Notes under the pieces: model-generated
The model's input: only the letters and a program-made list of their open reading frames with translations
Told to the model about the DNA's origin: nothing
The model's database searches: none
NCBI GenBank assembly: GCA_029948255.1
Contig: JALIZF010001567.1
Coordinates: forward strand, 1 to 64,000
Source: Telmatactis stephensoni
Lineage: Eukaryota > Cnidaria > Anthozoa > Actiniaria > Isophelliidae
Reading direction: 5' to 3'
DNA length: 64,000 nucleotides
Shown: in pieces, positions 24,801-38,200 of the stretch
Layout: each line of letters opens with the position of its first letter
How positions within the stretch are numbered: the first letter of the stretch is position 1
Program-made: the position numbers and the translations under genes

Positions 24801-25670
24801 TCAATGTTCATTGAGCCGGTCACTGAAAAGGAAATCATAGAAATCGCAAAAGAGTTTCATTCTGGCAAAGCAGCAGGGCATGACAACACTTCTATATCGG
24901 TCATACAACAGACTATTGAGCTTATTGCAAAACCGCTAACGTTTATTATTAATGTGTCTTTGTGAAATGGTATTGTCCCTGATCAACTGAAAATATCACG
25001 TGTAACTCCGTTGTTTAAATCTGGTGATAAATTTATTTTTAGTGACTACGTACAGACCAGCCTTACCAGCATTTTCAAAGATATTAGAAAAAGCGTTCTA
25101 TAATCGTTTATTTATGTATTTTACGTAAAGATACTTTGTCTTTCTATGTTCAGTACATATTTAAGACTGATTAGATTTTAGATCGTGTCCCCAATTACTG
25201 TCACCACGCTGAAGAAACATGACAAGTAAATAAAGTTATGTTATGTTAATAGTGACATTTCATTTAAGAATCATGCCGTTTTAGAAAAGGCAATTCAACG
25301 GCATTTGCTCCGATTGACTTGCATGATAAAATTGCTGTAGGAGCGGTCTTATTAGACCTGTCTAAGGCTTGTACTGTCAATCACGATTTTTTCTTTAGAA
25401 AGTTAGATACGCGAATAGATCTGGACTAGATAAAAAGTTATTTCTCCAACAGACAACAATTTGTATATTATAACACATCATCATTTTTGAAACCTAGTTC
25501 ATGTGGCGTCCCACAAGGGTCAATATTAGGTCCCTTGATGTTTTTGATTTATGTTAATGCGCAAGGCATGAGCATGATAGAAAAACGTTTCAGATTTCGG
25601 TTAAACGCTGCGTGGAATATTGATTTAGATAGTTCCAAGTCAAACTACGTATATATATGGAATATGTAAA
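24801..25670 (+). pseudogene. Decayed non-LTR retrotransposon reverse transcriptase
   Basis: Fragments in order: EPVTEKEIIEIAKEFHSGKA followed by AGHDNTS (24811-24897), INVSL, then IVPDQLKISRVTPLFKSGDK (about 24975-25034), then SCGVPQGSILGPLMFLIYVN (25498-25557). These are reverse transcriptase motifs of CR1/L2/jockey-type LINEs (K..G.D, F..G.K, GVPQGS.LGPLLF). The catalytic YADD box is missing. Stops and a frameshift interrupt it, and 25130-25255 (ending AATAAAGTTATGTTATG) looks like the 3' end of a second element inserted in it. Confidence 0.75.
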
Positions 25671-25984
25671 TAGTTCTAGGTCCAACGACACGAGTAAACA
25701 GTTTTGCAATGTAAATTGGAGAAGCCTCGAATATGAAGCACTAAAAGCCTAAAAAGTATGAATTCATAATCATGTCTGATCACTGAAATGAGTCGAACAA
25801 CTTATGGAAGATAAAGCGTCAAAATGCATGGCTTTGCGTGCCTTATGAAAGACCAAATGACAACATTCGACAGTGAAACAAACAAAAACTTTGCCGGCGA
25901 AACTCAAGCCACAGAGGCCAAACCTCAGTTTAAGGACTGAATTGTAACTAGCAAAAAAAATACTTGGGTTGCAGTCAGGCATAT

Positions 25985-26455
25985 TTAAAACATGAAATAT
26001 TTAAAAGTTGACACTGACCTAAAATTTACAAATTGAACGTTTCGGTTTCGTCTGAACCTTCATCAGCAGATGTAAAACGTAAATGGAGTCTTTGTGCTTC
26101 TGAACATTACTTAAGACCCTACAAACGTTCGGCACGTGAATATTCGTTAATGGACCTCTTGTTCTTAATAGAAAAAGAACAGATCACGAATTTGACATTG
26201 ATAACGCGAAGATTGTCGACCAATGCCAACAATGGTCTGGGCGTTTGTTTTTTGGACAGAAGCTTGGCATTCTATTAAGAACAAGAGGTCCATTAACGAA
26301 CAGATTCACGTGCCGAACGTTTATAGGGTCTTAGGTAATGTTCAGAAGCACAAAGACTCCATTTACATTTTACATCTGCTGATGAAGGTTTCAGACGAAA
26401 CTAAAATGTCCAATTTTTAAATTTTAGGTCAGTGTCAACTTTTAAATATTTTATG
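25985..26455. mobile_element. Foldback element with hammerhead-like motif in both arms
   Basis: The left arm (about 25995-26175) and right arm (about 26265-26450) are inverted copies sharing TTAAAAGTTGACACTGACCT and GGAGTCTTTGTGCTTCTGAA, around a loop of about 90 bp. Each arm holds CTGATGA followed about 11 bases later by GAAA (26379-26400 on +, 26046-26066 on -). This resembles the hammerhead cores reported in Penelope-like retroelements and retrozymes. Stem II pairing is poor, so ribozyme activity is not supported by eye. Confidence 0.6.
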
Positions 26456-29400
26456 TTTTGTAACTAGTAATTCTGTCGCCTTTCTTGTGCACTAATACTT
26501 TCTTGTTTTCACACGCATTCAAATTAAGCTTAAATATATGATATGGGAAAATTTAGAGAAAAAGGCTATTGCTTTAGATTCCTGTGATCAAGGTGCGGAC
26601 GCGCGAAAGTCCATAAAATCTCGCACATGCGTAGACATTTGACCGTTATGTTTCTGTTGAACATTAAATTTTACATGAAGCAAGTTAAAAAAATCCTTTG
26701 GAAGATAATTTTTATAGTCTTGATTGAAGCTGATATTAATTGTTACGACCAACGATAGCATTACTCGATGAAACATTAATAACGAGAATTTGCAAGTTAT
26801 GATCATTGATATTTTATCGGCACCGGGAATTCAGGCTCCAATGTTTTATTGCGACTTTATGCGTTAAAGGAAAGCAACCATATTTAACGTCGGTAACTCG
26901 TGACAGTTGTACACTAATGAACACGAGGTCGACGATACGCATTGTACTCCCTCTCTCTACCAGTGCTCTGTTTTAAGGGTATTTGAATTTAAAACTACAC
27001 ATGCAGAAAGGAAAGAAGTCGAAACAAGGATTACAACACGATTTAACCTCACTTCTTCACCTTTTCGTATTGAACATGAATTCCGAAAGTTGCCTAGAAA
27101 ACACTTCTACTGTAAGTTTTCAGCTCTCATATAGCCATTGGCTATTTTGAATGAATTGTTAAATGATTGTGGTTGGAGCCTTTAAAGCTATTTTTACCCC
27201 TTAAGAAACCTCACATTAAAAAGTAAACAGTCAGCTAGAATATCACTGAGTTGTGTAAAAGAGAAACATTCTATTTTGCCCCCTTTCAAATCTCGAAAGA
27301 CCTAATTGCACAACGATAAGGAATACAAAAGTAGTTCAACAATTATGAAGAAATTCATCCCTATAATTTTATTTTAATTCGATTGATAATGAGCTAATTT
27401 CTTGGATTTTATTCAACGTTGCTGTTTTTGTTAATCACGAACACAACGCAAACTTTAGAGGCATTTATTAAACTATTCAATTTTGCTAAATTATTTAATC
27501 AGAAAACTTTCCCACTTATTGTAAGAGGGGTATTCAGGAAAGGATTTTTCAAAATGTGATAGGGCTGTTTAATAATCTCTCCTTTAAATGATAATTCTCT
27601 ATGGCTCACCAAAGATGTCTTCAGTTAATGAGTAGAACGTTGCTTACTAAGTTATGAGATTTCAACGAATTTCGTCAAGACGTCGATCGGTGGCCTCCAT
27701 TCTGCCATTTTTTTAAGGGAGACATGACCACCATGGAGTATTAGGAACTAACTATCTATCTCCTTAGTGAAAATGGCTAATGATCAACTTACATGAGACT
27801 TTGAATAGGAAACCAAATTAAAAATTTGATATAGAAACATAAACTGTAAAAATCTTTTTTTGTCAAACCAACTTTCGTACAAAGACTGCTGGTGAGAAAA
27901 TGTGCCGTTTAAAGCAGCCGTGTTCATTTAGAAATTACTTTTTTCTTTTGTAATTGGCAATTTGTAATTGTAATTTTACGGTTAAAAAGGTAATTGGCAT
28001 AAAATTGATTTGAATTAAACACGAGAAGTTGCGAGCGCGCCATCCAGCCCGCAATACATTTTGATGAGTTTGTTTCGAAGTCATGGGTTCTCGAGCTTAC
28101 CTTTAAAATAATGTAAGAAATCAAGATATTGCTAATCTCCAGTAAAAGATAGTATTGATTCCCCCTCTTTTTTCTGGATATCACAACCGAGTAAGGTCGC
28201 TTTTCAAGATTTGGCGTTACGCATGCGAAGAAATGCTAGACATTTCTCAATTGATCCATTTGGTTTGCTATTGATCAGTGATACTTACTAGTACCTATAT
28301 AAAAGGGGAACTTCAAACCACAGCTACTAACAATGATTTGCCTGCAGAAGAACCACGGAATTTTATCTCATCATTGATCATGTTAGTTAAATGAACTTGC
28401 AAGAAAGTTCTAAAAGAGCCACTTGAATGCGGTAAGACCACGTAACGCGTAATTTGTTTGCAACGTGGAATATCTTTGTAAGTTAGACCCAACCATGGAT
28501 GGTTTACAGACGGTCAAGACTGATTGACCCAATCCACCCAAAGCTGGTATTGCTTATCAAAGTGGTTTTTGGCTCAGGTTTAGATGTAATAGATCAAATA
28601 CGAGTACGAGTGTCTCATCAGCGTATCAAACATGGTCACGGTAGTGCTTGTTCTTTGTTTTATACTCATTAATTATTCATGAATTTGAGAAGATTCCAAT
28701 AATGACCCTTAATTAAATATAATGAAATAATGAGGTCCTACATTGTTATATAATACATGTCAATCAAAGTTAACCTATCCATAAACCACTCCTTATTAGA
28801 TTTTTTGTACTTTGTCAACCAAAACAAAAGAAAGACAAAACCCGAACTAAAAGAAAATTCTTTGGTTATACGTGAGTTAGTTTATCTCCATAAAAGGAGG
28901 TTGCTGAGATTGATGTGATCCATATTTAGCTATACAAAAGATTCAAAACTCGGCTGATTATTTAGCAGGATTGTCAGATACCTTGCTGGTATCGATATAC
29001 CAGTCAGGATCAGCATGGGTTTTCAAGTATATATATACACGTTGAACTATGACTTCACGGGTATGTATTACTTTAAAGTCAATTGTAAACCACCTTAATA
29101 GCAATTTGACAATAATATGCAGTGTGAATCTTAAAGATGAAACAACATTCTTGAGCTGTTTTTACTTAAAATACATGAAACTCAAGAATGTCGTTTCATC
29201 TCATTTTGTTTAAGCTTAGACAATGATAAACGGCAATTCACTTTATACATTTTCACTGCTAATTTAACCGATAATTTAGGAATTTGTATCCCGCTATCTG
29301 TGGTTTATTTCGGTCTTTTTACTACATGCTTTCGGCCATGTGAGACTTTTGTTACGAGGAAAACTGACGCTATATGTCGCGCCCACAAACTAATCTTCTC

Positions 29401-30320
29401 TGAATACTATCAGTTTTAGTACTTAAAGTTATCATCACTGGAATGAACAACGTCTACAATGCTCTCACGTAGCCTGTTGGCTTTACCTCAGGGCCGTCTA
29501 ATCTCACGGTAAAAGGAAAATGGTCATTTTCCTTCCTTCTTGCCAAAAGATTGGTCAGCGGTCTATTCATTGTAAGAGCAAACATTCTCGCAAACTTAAT
29601 AGTTCAGTGCACTCAGCTATTTTCCTTATCTTGAATAAGCACACACTTTCTGATAAGTGGAAGTCTTTACTGCACCCTCAGATATATTGATAGCTTAGGT
29701 GGAGCATTTTGGTCAAGGTCATCAATATAATAGGCTACTTGATGACTACGTGGTGATATTAGAATTGAAGACAATCTCTACTTGACAAATTTTTGCCCAT
29801 CCTAAAGGCAGCGTTGCCTGTACCCAGAGCTTCATTCACCACATGTCCATTCCTGCAACAACTGCGACGCAAACCAATTGTAGGAGTAAAATTAAGTTCT
29901 ACTTTTAGACCTGCCGCAGACTCGCGGGATGCAAGGTCACCTTGGCCACTGATCTTTGTTTTAAATGGCTAACTCCAAGAAAATTTTGAAGAAAGCCGAA
30001 ACAGATTTCAAAACACGTGCATATTCTTTTGCCATCTCTCATGATCAGTTGCAGGAAATGGAAGCTGTTTTGTAGGTATATTATTTTGCTGCATGCCAGA
30101 AACGTAACTGAAAAACATAACTATAGCTATGTATTCTGAATTATGCGGTTCGTAAATGGAGGACGCCATATCATATGTAGAATCCCTCAACTATCGGTCT
30201 TTGGACCCCTCAAATATTCTGTCTTGTCAATGGTATTTCTAATAAACTGGATCGGCTCGTAAGATTCTTTACCAATATATTAGAAACTAAAGTAGAATCA
30301 TACTAGCTGTAGGTATACTG
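26456..30320. other. Intergenic, no gene recognised; hairpin at 29133-29202
   Basis: AT-rich sequence. At 29133-29202, AGATGAAACAACATTCTTGA and its near-exact complement flank a loop of about 26 bp, which is probably a small MITE. No exon with a recognisable protein match was seen. Confidence 0.45.
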
Positions 30321-30329
30321 TACCAGTTT

Positions 30330-30420
30330 TAAATTGGAGATGCTACATGTACATGTGGAATTCCCCGAGTGTCGTTCCTTGGTCCCCTTTTTATCCTACT
30401 TTACATCAGTCCGTAATAAA
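30330..30420 (+). pseudogene. LINE reverse transcriptase fragment
   Basis: The frame reads GIPRVSFLGPLFILLYIS, a decayed version of the GVPQGSVLGPLLFLLYIND motif of non-LTR reverse transcriptases. It is a short isolated relic. Confidence 0.55.
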
Positions 30421-32652
30421 AGGGATTTCATAGGATTTTGGTAACTGTGTAAAAAGCTAGTAGGAGTAGAATTACAGTTGTGTCTCACTGTATCAGTAAG
30501 CTAGTTGTCAAATGTTTACAAATATACTATTTGACAAAGGAAATGGATCACGGCCCTTGAAGCTTTGTTCATCCATCTTGTGCATCCGTCAGTACTCAAC
30601 ACCTGCCGATGGGATGGTTTTTTGAGGTTAAATTTGATTGTTAGGTGCGTGTTTGTTCAGTATAGTCGTGGCTTATTTGACAAAGGATTGCCATGACCAT
30701 AACACTGAAGACCGTAAAATGGATTTAAAATGTAGAGTTAAAGTTTCAAAAAAGTGACAAATGTGGTATAATAAATAGATTTGAGGCCATACGTATATTT
30801 TTAGCTACTGAATGTTAAGTCCTTCTTACAGGTATACGAACTCATCACGAACTAATTATTGTTATCCCCTTCTTCACTAATTAAATTACTTTCCCAATTT
30901 CGTTAGTTAAAATACACACTAGTCCAGTTATTCTTCTCTTCGCGCGGCTCACTGCTTTGAGTACTCACGTTAAAATTTCGCACCGAATTGTAAAGTGAAA
31001 ATTTAACCACGATATCGCGAAATCCAAATCGTTTTAATTTTGAAATGATTTCCTAGATTATAACTTTGATTTCAACATATCTTAAAAGTTCTGATTTAGT
31101 TTAATTAGCTTGGTTATTTTTGTAGATTAAACTCCGATAATCAGTTGAATCAGGTTCAATTACCTCCTGCTTTGTGCTCGTCACTACTAGTACTTGGAGG
31201 AAATCTGGCCGTGGTTTTATTCGTAATTAACCAAGGACGTTGAACTCTTCTCTATAGAGATAGAGTTTTGAAGCGGTTTAAATGGAGAAAAATACAACAG
31301 ATAGTCAGCGTGAATCACAAGATGAGAACTAGAAAGAAATAGCAGAGAAGTAAGCCGCAGAAAATCCCATGGGTATTATAGCTGTATGAAAAATAGAATC
31401 AAAGACTGAAATTGGGAAGAGAAAAATATGATAACTAACATAACAGAAATTAGTTGAATTAGACGAATAAAAGAAATTTAATTTGAATTTAAACAATTTG
31501 GCCACATTGCAATTCCTTAACACAAATTTTCATTGATTCCACACCATCGGAAAAAGAAAAAAGAAAAAAAAAAGAACCAAAGCAATTTGTGGAAACCGTT
31601 TAAAAATGCAATGATTTCTTTTAAATACGTCGCCGTCTTGTATATATCAGGTGGTTATTCCATGGTTATATATCTTACATTCAACATCGTTGCGGTGCAT
31701 CAATAAGGACGTTGAAAGGAAATTTCTATTATTGGTCGCCAATTTCCTCGGTATTTTTATTCCTCGGATTATTGTGATTTCTGACACAATTTGTGGGTAA
31801 CTGATTGATGTTATAAGGTTTGTGGGACTTTTTTCTTTCTAGTAAAGAGTATATGTATTCGGCCGTAGCATTCTAAATGAATCTACCGAGCGGATCGTGT
31901 ATGTTTAGAAGGCAATACACAATCTTAACCTTGTGAGTTGGAACGCCCTAGGTTTAGCAGCCTTGAATGACAAAGCTACTTTCTTGCAATAATCGTACCT
32001 TTTGATCATTTCAGAAATGATTTCATTCGTTGGTCGCAACCATATCCATCTGCCAGGCATTTGGTGAAGACGTCAAGACTTTTAAAGGTTTGTGAACCGA
32101 ATATCTTAAACGCTGACCATCAGTGAAAGAAACAAATCTGACGAGTTGTAATCCGCGGAAAGCCTGCAGACAAGTTTAAGCGAGCAATAGATTTTATTAC
32201 AAGATAGATCTAAATATTTTATGTAGTTACAATCTCAATAAGGCATTTCATATAAGTGGTGCAAGAACAGCCAGTGAAATCATTGAATTTCAATAATCTT
32301 TCATATACGTAGCTATTATTGTCTAGTCCGCACAATAAAACCATTGCCAGGACTATTTGAACTACTGTAAACGAGGGAACATTGAAGGAAAGCTAGTGTC
32401 TGAACTGAGGCGTTTCATTTGAGATGGTATCAGTAACTACGCTGATCTAAGATATCAACAGAGGTGATACAGATACCAACAGGACGTTTGCGTGATCTAA
32501 TACCCCGGTCACATCACGACAAATCTACCATATTCACACCATACTGGAAAGCAAAATACGCACTGGGACATCTTAAATAAAGACTATTGCAGATTTTCAT
32601 GTTTTAGCCAATGAGATGGACAGTTTAATCAAGTTTAAACAATATCACAATA
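30421..32652. other. Intergenic, no gene recognised
   Basis: AT-rich sequence without supportable features on either strand. Confidence 0.4.
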
Positions 32653-32656
32653 TTAA

Positions 32657-32792
32657 GGGTGTGCTGACATATATTGTTGCTGTGCAACGGTTGCTACATA
32701 GAGTCTTGTTAATATTGAATTGAATTTAGAGGCATTTTAGAGCATTTTCAAATTTCCCTTGCAACGGGCAATTTATATATGTCAGTACACCC
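32657..32792. mobile_element. piggyBac-like MITE, 136 bp, TTAA target
   Basis: The ends GGGTGTGCTGACATATAT and the complement of GGGTGTACTGACATATAT are inverted copies, each flanked by TTAA (32653-32656 and 32793-32796). A TTAA duplication with GGG-starting termini is the piggyBac hallmark. There is no transposase. Confidence 0.75.
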
Positions 32793-33429
32793 TTAACATA
32801 TTTTTTGCATTCTTCGTCGTTTGCTGGCCTACTTCTTACTCGGATCATTTCTTAAAGCAAGTTTAACCTGAGAAACAAGCCGAAACATGCAAACAATTAG
32901 ATAAAGAATTTGAAGTTGGTAAAGTGAACAGAACGAACAAGAGATGGAGAGCGAGAAAAAAAGATTACATAGTAATCGCTAAACAGTACTACTTTTTTCT
33001 CTTTCTAAAATCTGCGATTATGACATCACAAGATTAACTTCTGGCTTTGAGATTCAAACTAAATCGGTACCAATTTCCCCTTGCTACAAACGGTCTGCTT
33101 TCTTCGACTTCCGTTTTACTAGAATGTACGTACAAAGAGATTTTCTAAAGAATCGCAAAATAATCCTTACTACAAACCACTTAAAACTGCCCCCCATGGT
33201 TGATTTTAATGAGCGTAGTGGTAAAAAGATGATTAATAATTTATGTTGCTTTTAACACTCAATGTAATGATGTCGTGTAGGCAATTGTGTTGCTAAAAAT
33301 TCCCGAGGGAATTGGTACCTTGATCGACAGTTAAAAGATTTAAAATAGAAAGTAGTGTAAAAGATCTCAAGACTCATATAGTTTTGAATTAAAACTGCCC
33401 TAATGGATTCTCCCTCTCACCCTAATCCC

Positions 33430-33690
33430 TCTAGATTAAACAAGCAAACAAAGAAACAAAACAACAAATACTGACACAGACAGACAAACAAACAGACAAA
33501 TAAGCAAACAAACAAACGAACAAATAGATAATTAAACAAACATATAGACAGACAAACAAACAATTAAACACAAAGCAAAGAATTAATAAACAAAAAATAT
33601 ACAAACACACGAATGAAAAAACAAACAAACAAACAATTCAAAACAAAGCAAGCAGTTAAATAAACAAATGAACAAACAAACGAACAAATA
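33430..33690. repeat. (AAAC)n-type microsatellite
   Basis: About 260 bp of degenerate AAAC, AGAC and AAAT tetranucleotides. Frames through it are spurious. Confidence 0.9.
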
Positions 33691-34000
33691 TGTCGCCTTT
33701 TAATTCCTTATCCTGTTTTGACGTTAGCTATTTCACTTAATATATACTGTACTTTTTTGTTGTCATTATAATGTACTTTTCTTCGAATCCTTTTCTCTTT
33801 TTTTTTTACATTTTTTACGAATTTTCAGTCATTTTAGGCAGTCAAATTTTGACCACACTTTTAATTCGGTTTACATTGTTTTGCATGCCGTTTTGTCTAT
33901 TTTTTACGTCATGTTTTATTTATATTTCTACTTATTAATTATTTTCTGTTTGTTTTCATTTTTGCAATTCTTGTTTATTTATAACTGTCGCAATGTTGTA

Positions 34001-34148
34001 AAGGCTGGAGATGAATACAGTTTCTTCTATAATTGACAAGGCTGGAGATGAATACAGTTTCTTCTATAATTGACAAGGCTGGAGATGAATACAGTTTCTT
34101 CTATAATTGACAAGGCTGGAGATGAATACAGTTTCTTCTATAATTGAC
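34001..34148. repeat. Perfect tandem repeat, four copies of 37 bp
   Basis: Four identical units that start AAGGCTGGAGATGAATACAG and end CTATAATTGAC, with no spacer and no mismatch. Identity this high means a recent expansion or an assembly artefact. Confidence 0.97.
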
Positions 34149-35257
34149 ACCATAAAATCCACCCATGCCTAGATGACCATCTTTGATTGATACCATGTAC
34201 CCCATTTAGAACTACCTTGATTTCCTTTAAGATGGGAAATAACAAGCTGACTTTGCATAGCTAGTAGCAATGGTATAACAAAGGATTATTGTATGCTGGT
34301 TCTTTAGTGAAGCTTAAACTAATGTTTCTCCACTATTTATTCGGCAGATTCCACTCTGCCATCTTGTCGATGTGGTCTTTCATTAATCAGTCAAAACAAT
34401 TCAAGAAACTGTCGGATCAAAGGTTAACAGGCGAATATATAAAATAACGATTGATACACTGGACAAAACGTTTAACTACACGTTGATGCAGGTTTCTCTT
34501 AATGTTCAATTTTCAACTTAAGTTATAAATCAGCTAAAGTTTCTGCACTATCTTTGATTTTGCCGAACACTGGAAAGGGCAATAATAATAGGGCACGAAT
34601 CTTTATACAAATTGCTTACCTAGACTTTCTATAATGTAATAAGTATTCTACATAAATAGAATAAATATCTATTATATAAACAACATGTTTAGCCAATCGG
34701 AATTTGGAATCGTAGTATCTCGATTTGTATCAGCTTATAACTCACGCTTGTATCCAACCGGGTTATTGTAAAAAAGTGTCCTGGATGATCAAGAAAACAG
34801 AATACTGCTGGAGTGACTTCTATTTACCACATTCTGTAGATATTCGTGAGTTGAATCTTTGGCGGAGGTGACTGATCTGTTTAATATTGAAACAAGCCAG
34901 TCTTTTCCAGCAGAGCTTCCCTTTGTTAATGATGAGTTTTTAGTTTTATGCATAATGGCCAACTGCTGTGAGCCCAAGTTTATTACCATTACTATCAGTA
35001 TAATTCTCAAACCTTGATATCGAGAGGAGAAAGGATAAAAATGTGGTTGTGTAACTGTGATGGGTGAAAGTATCGGTTCTAATCGATAGGAAATGACGTG
35101 ATAATTAATAGTTTGAGTGGTTTACAATCTTGAAATGATTAACACGTCGCACAGTTTTCTGACAGCCATGCCGATCTGCCTTTAGGAGCTCTTACTGTTG
35201 GTAAAATTGCTTGCTGATTCAAGATAAACGCTGAAGACGAAATTCAGGATTTTCTCG
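34149..35257. other. Upstream region of receptor gene 2
   Basis: Presumed promoter and 5' UTR region. No promoter motif can be supported by eye. Confidence 0.35.
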
Positions 35258-38200
35258 ATGGATTGTCAACACCTTGTTTGCCTGTGTTCTTTGGTAGTTA
35301 TAGGGTTGTTCTATGATGAATGCTTAGCCATCACTACGAATACAGGTGAGTACATTAATCCAAACAGTTGCACGTCTTAATAACGATTTCCTTTTGTGAA
35401 AAACAAAGAAATAATTTATTATGTGACAATTTTGTTTTTAATCCCATTGAAATTCTGAAAAAGGTAACATTACTTGCAAAAGTTCAAAATCTGTCATTAT
35501 ACGTACTTCGTCTTTGACAACTGATCGACCATTCTGGGGGTTTTTTTTTTTTTTTTTTGGTTCAGGTATGTTATTGAAAATAAAATTGTTTAAATTATAC
35601 CATCAATTTACACATTATGGTTTGATTTCTATGTACTGCCTTTCTTGATGATACTCTGGATTTATTGGTTAAGTAAATGTGTCACTTGTTAATCGATTTT
35701 CAACAAAGGCCAAACTTGTACTCCGGACACGCGACGAACGAAACGTTTTTGTCCTAGCGTTTTAGATTTCACTGTTAGCTTGGCTGGTTTATACAGACTA
35801 ATCTTTAATACAAATAGAAACATTTGTCAATATAAGTCTCTGTATTCCTTTCTAACCGCAAAATATATACTCCTAGTCCTAATCTTCTTTGCTTCTCGTT
35901 GCATCACATAAAATATTTTGCTATTTGCTTTCTAGTAGCCTACAGATATCTATGACTACCAGAGAACCACTCATACTACAAAACACTTGTAGATAAGTTG
36001 GTTTCCGATTCAGTTGACCAAGATAACCAAGATAACATTATCTTAGGTTCTTTAAAACATATTGTAAACATAGTCAACAAATTAAAAGAAACATTTATAG
36101 ATGGTCTAAAAAACAGGCAATCTATGTGATTCGTTTATTTTGGATTTATTTCCTTTCTTTCTTCACCCTATTCTTGTGTTCTTTTTAAAGCTCTTAAATG
36201 TGATCTTGACCTTTTGCTAGTACTCATTTGCATTAATTTTACTGTCTAGAAAGGAAATGCATCCCACCTCCTTAAAACCCTTAGTGCAAATGAAAGTAGA
36301 TGGATTCGATTAAACTGGTTTCATTCATTTAGACATAGAGAAGAAAATGCCAAGCTGACGAAGCCAATTAGAGAAATAATAAATAAAGACCCAGCAATAG
36401 TTTGAGAAAAAAACGACGGATGATCCATCCTTCCGAATTGAATGAAAAGTGTACATTTCAATGGTTAATTTGGGCAGTTGATTTGTTGTATAATTACGTA
36501 TAGGTGTGCTTAGATATTATCAACTAGGGCAATGTGTAACACGTTTTGAAAATATACTTAGTGGAAAATAATTATAGCAAGCCTTAGATGACACAAAACT
36601 AATCAACAAAAGTACTCATCGGAATTCAATTTTTTCTCGGTTTTGTAATTGCATTGATTGGTGGCTTTATGTTTTAGCTTTTTAACATGTTCTTGTTGAT
36701 TATTGTAGCATTTGGCTGTTTTATAATTTTATCTTTCATTTGCAGTATGTCCTCCTTTTCCTTTATTTCCACACTCCCCAAACAATGTGTCTTTTAATTT
36801 GGCTAAAGTTGATTCTATCAATTTATTTCAATTGCTTAGAAAAACAAATAAATTAGCGCTTGTACGTATTATGTCGACAGTGCAGGTAATATGAATTTTT
36901 ATAAAAACCTCTTTCTGGGTGTGGCGAAGGTGTTTACATTGACAATAATTGAAATAGTTTAGTAAGTTTAATTCTTATGCCTTGTTATACAACCAAAATT
37001 AGAAACATGTTATGTAAAGTAACGAAACAGATTTGAAACTGTAAAAGTACCGATAGAACTGGGCGTATTCTGTCAAGATAAAGAAGATAGCCTGATATAC
37101 CAGTTTACGTATCCACTGATAGTATATCTACAGTTCAGATTTAAGTCATTTGTATATGTCCGGCAGACGAAGGTTTGACACGAACCACTGGATAGTAATC
37201 AGAACCTGATGATGCATCAAATCATCAAATTAAAGACACAGTTTCAGTACTAAAAGAAACAAAAATGCCCATTTTTCACCATCTTTCGTTCTTCCGAAAT
37301 TCAATGTTTTATATAGGAGGTAATCTAATTGTAATGATAATCCTGTCATGCGCATATAATGAAATTTTGGCGAACCTAATTTTGTGTTTGTGTCTGCCAC
37401 TGATTGTGAGTCTACTTATTTGCCCAACAGATTCCGCTTTAATGAACTTTTAACTTTACAGTGGTCACTCATTGAACTAATCAATGTATCCAATATGGCG
37501 AATTTCCTTGTAGCACTTTTCTGTTTGCGTTCACATTTGTGTGGTATCTTCTGTTTTGGGCGGACAACCTGCAATTCCTCACTGTTTTATTACAGTCCGA
37601 TTTTCTTTGTTAGATCCAGACAGAGTGCGAGGGAATGTTTAATTCCTCCACGTTGTTGAAAGTAAAGTCAAGGTTATCGTGATGAAGGCCAAGCTCACTC
37701 CTTATTATGAAATCAAATATCAGTTACCTAATTTCAAGCTTTGATAAACATAATTGTCCACTATCAAGTTTACCATGATATGCGAAAGCGGAATCGATTA
37801 ATTGATGAAACATAAGACAGCGTCAGTTGTATGCAAATGAGGCGCTTCTATGGGTATAGTACGTTCTGGGGTGGCCTTCAAAGTATTGAAATGAAAGCAC
37901 TCTTTACTACAATCGCCGACATAAACATTTAAGACTGTTACAAAAGGAATATACTTCAACAGCAAGTTAATAAAGTTGTAATTTCATTCACTCTAATTCT
38001 AAATATCCCTCCCCCTTCATGGATATTATATATATATACCAGAAGTTAACCCATGTTGCACACGATAGTGTGCACCATCCTCAACGAATTTTTACGACTT
38101 GTCTTAAGACTTTTGTCGCCTGTTGTAGCTACTAATAACAGTGGATGTCCATTTGCAGCACCCTCGCCGACAGTTTCAACTCCAACACACAGTGCAGCTA

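Noticed and set aside
34001..34148. CRISPR-like regular repeats
   Set aside because: The 37-bp units are contiguous without spacers, and the context is an animal genome. It is a minisatellite.
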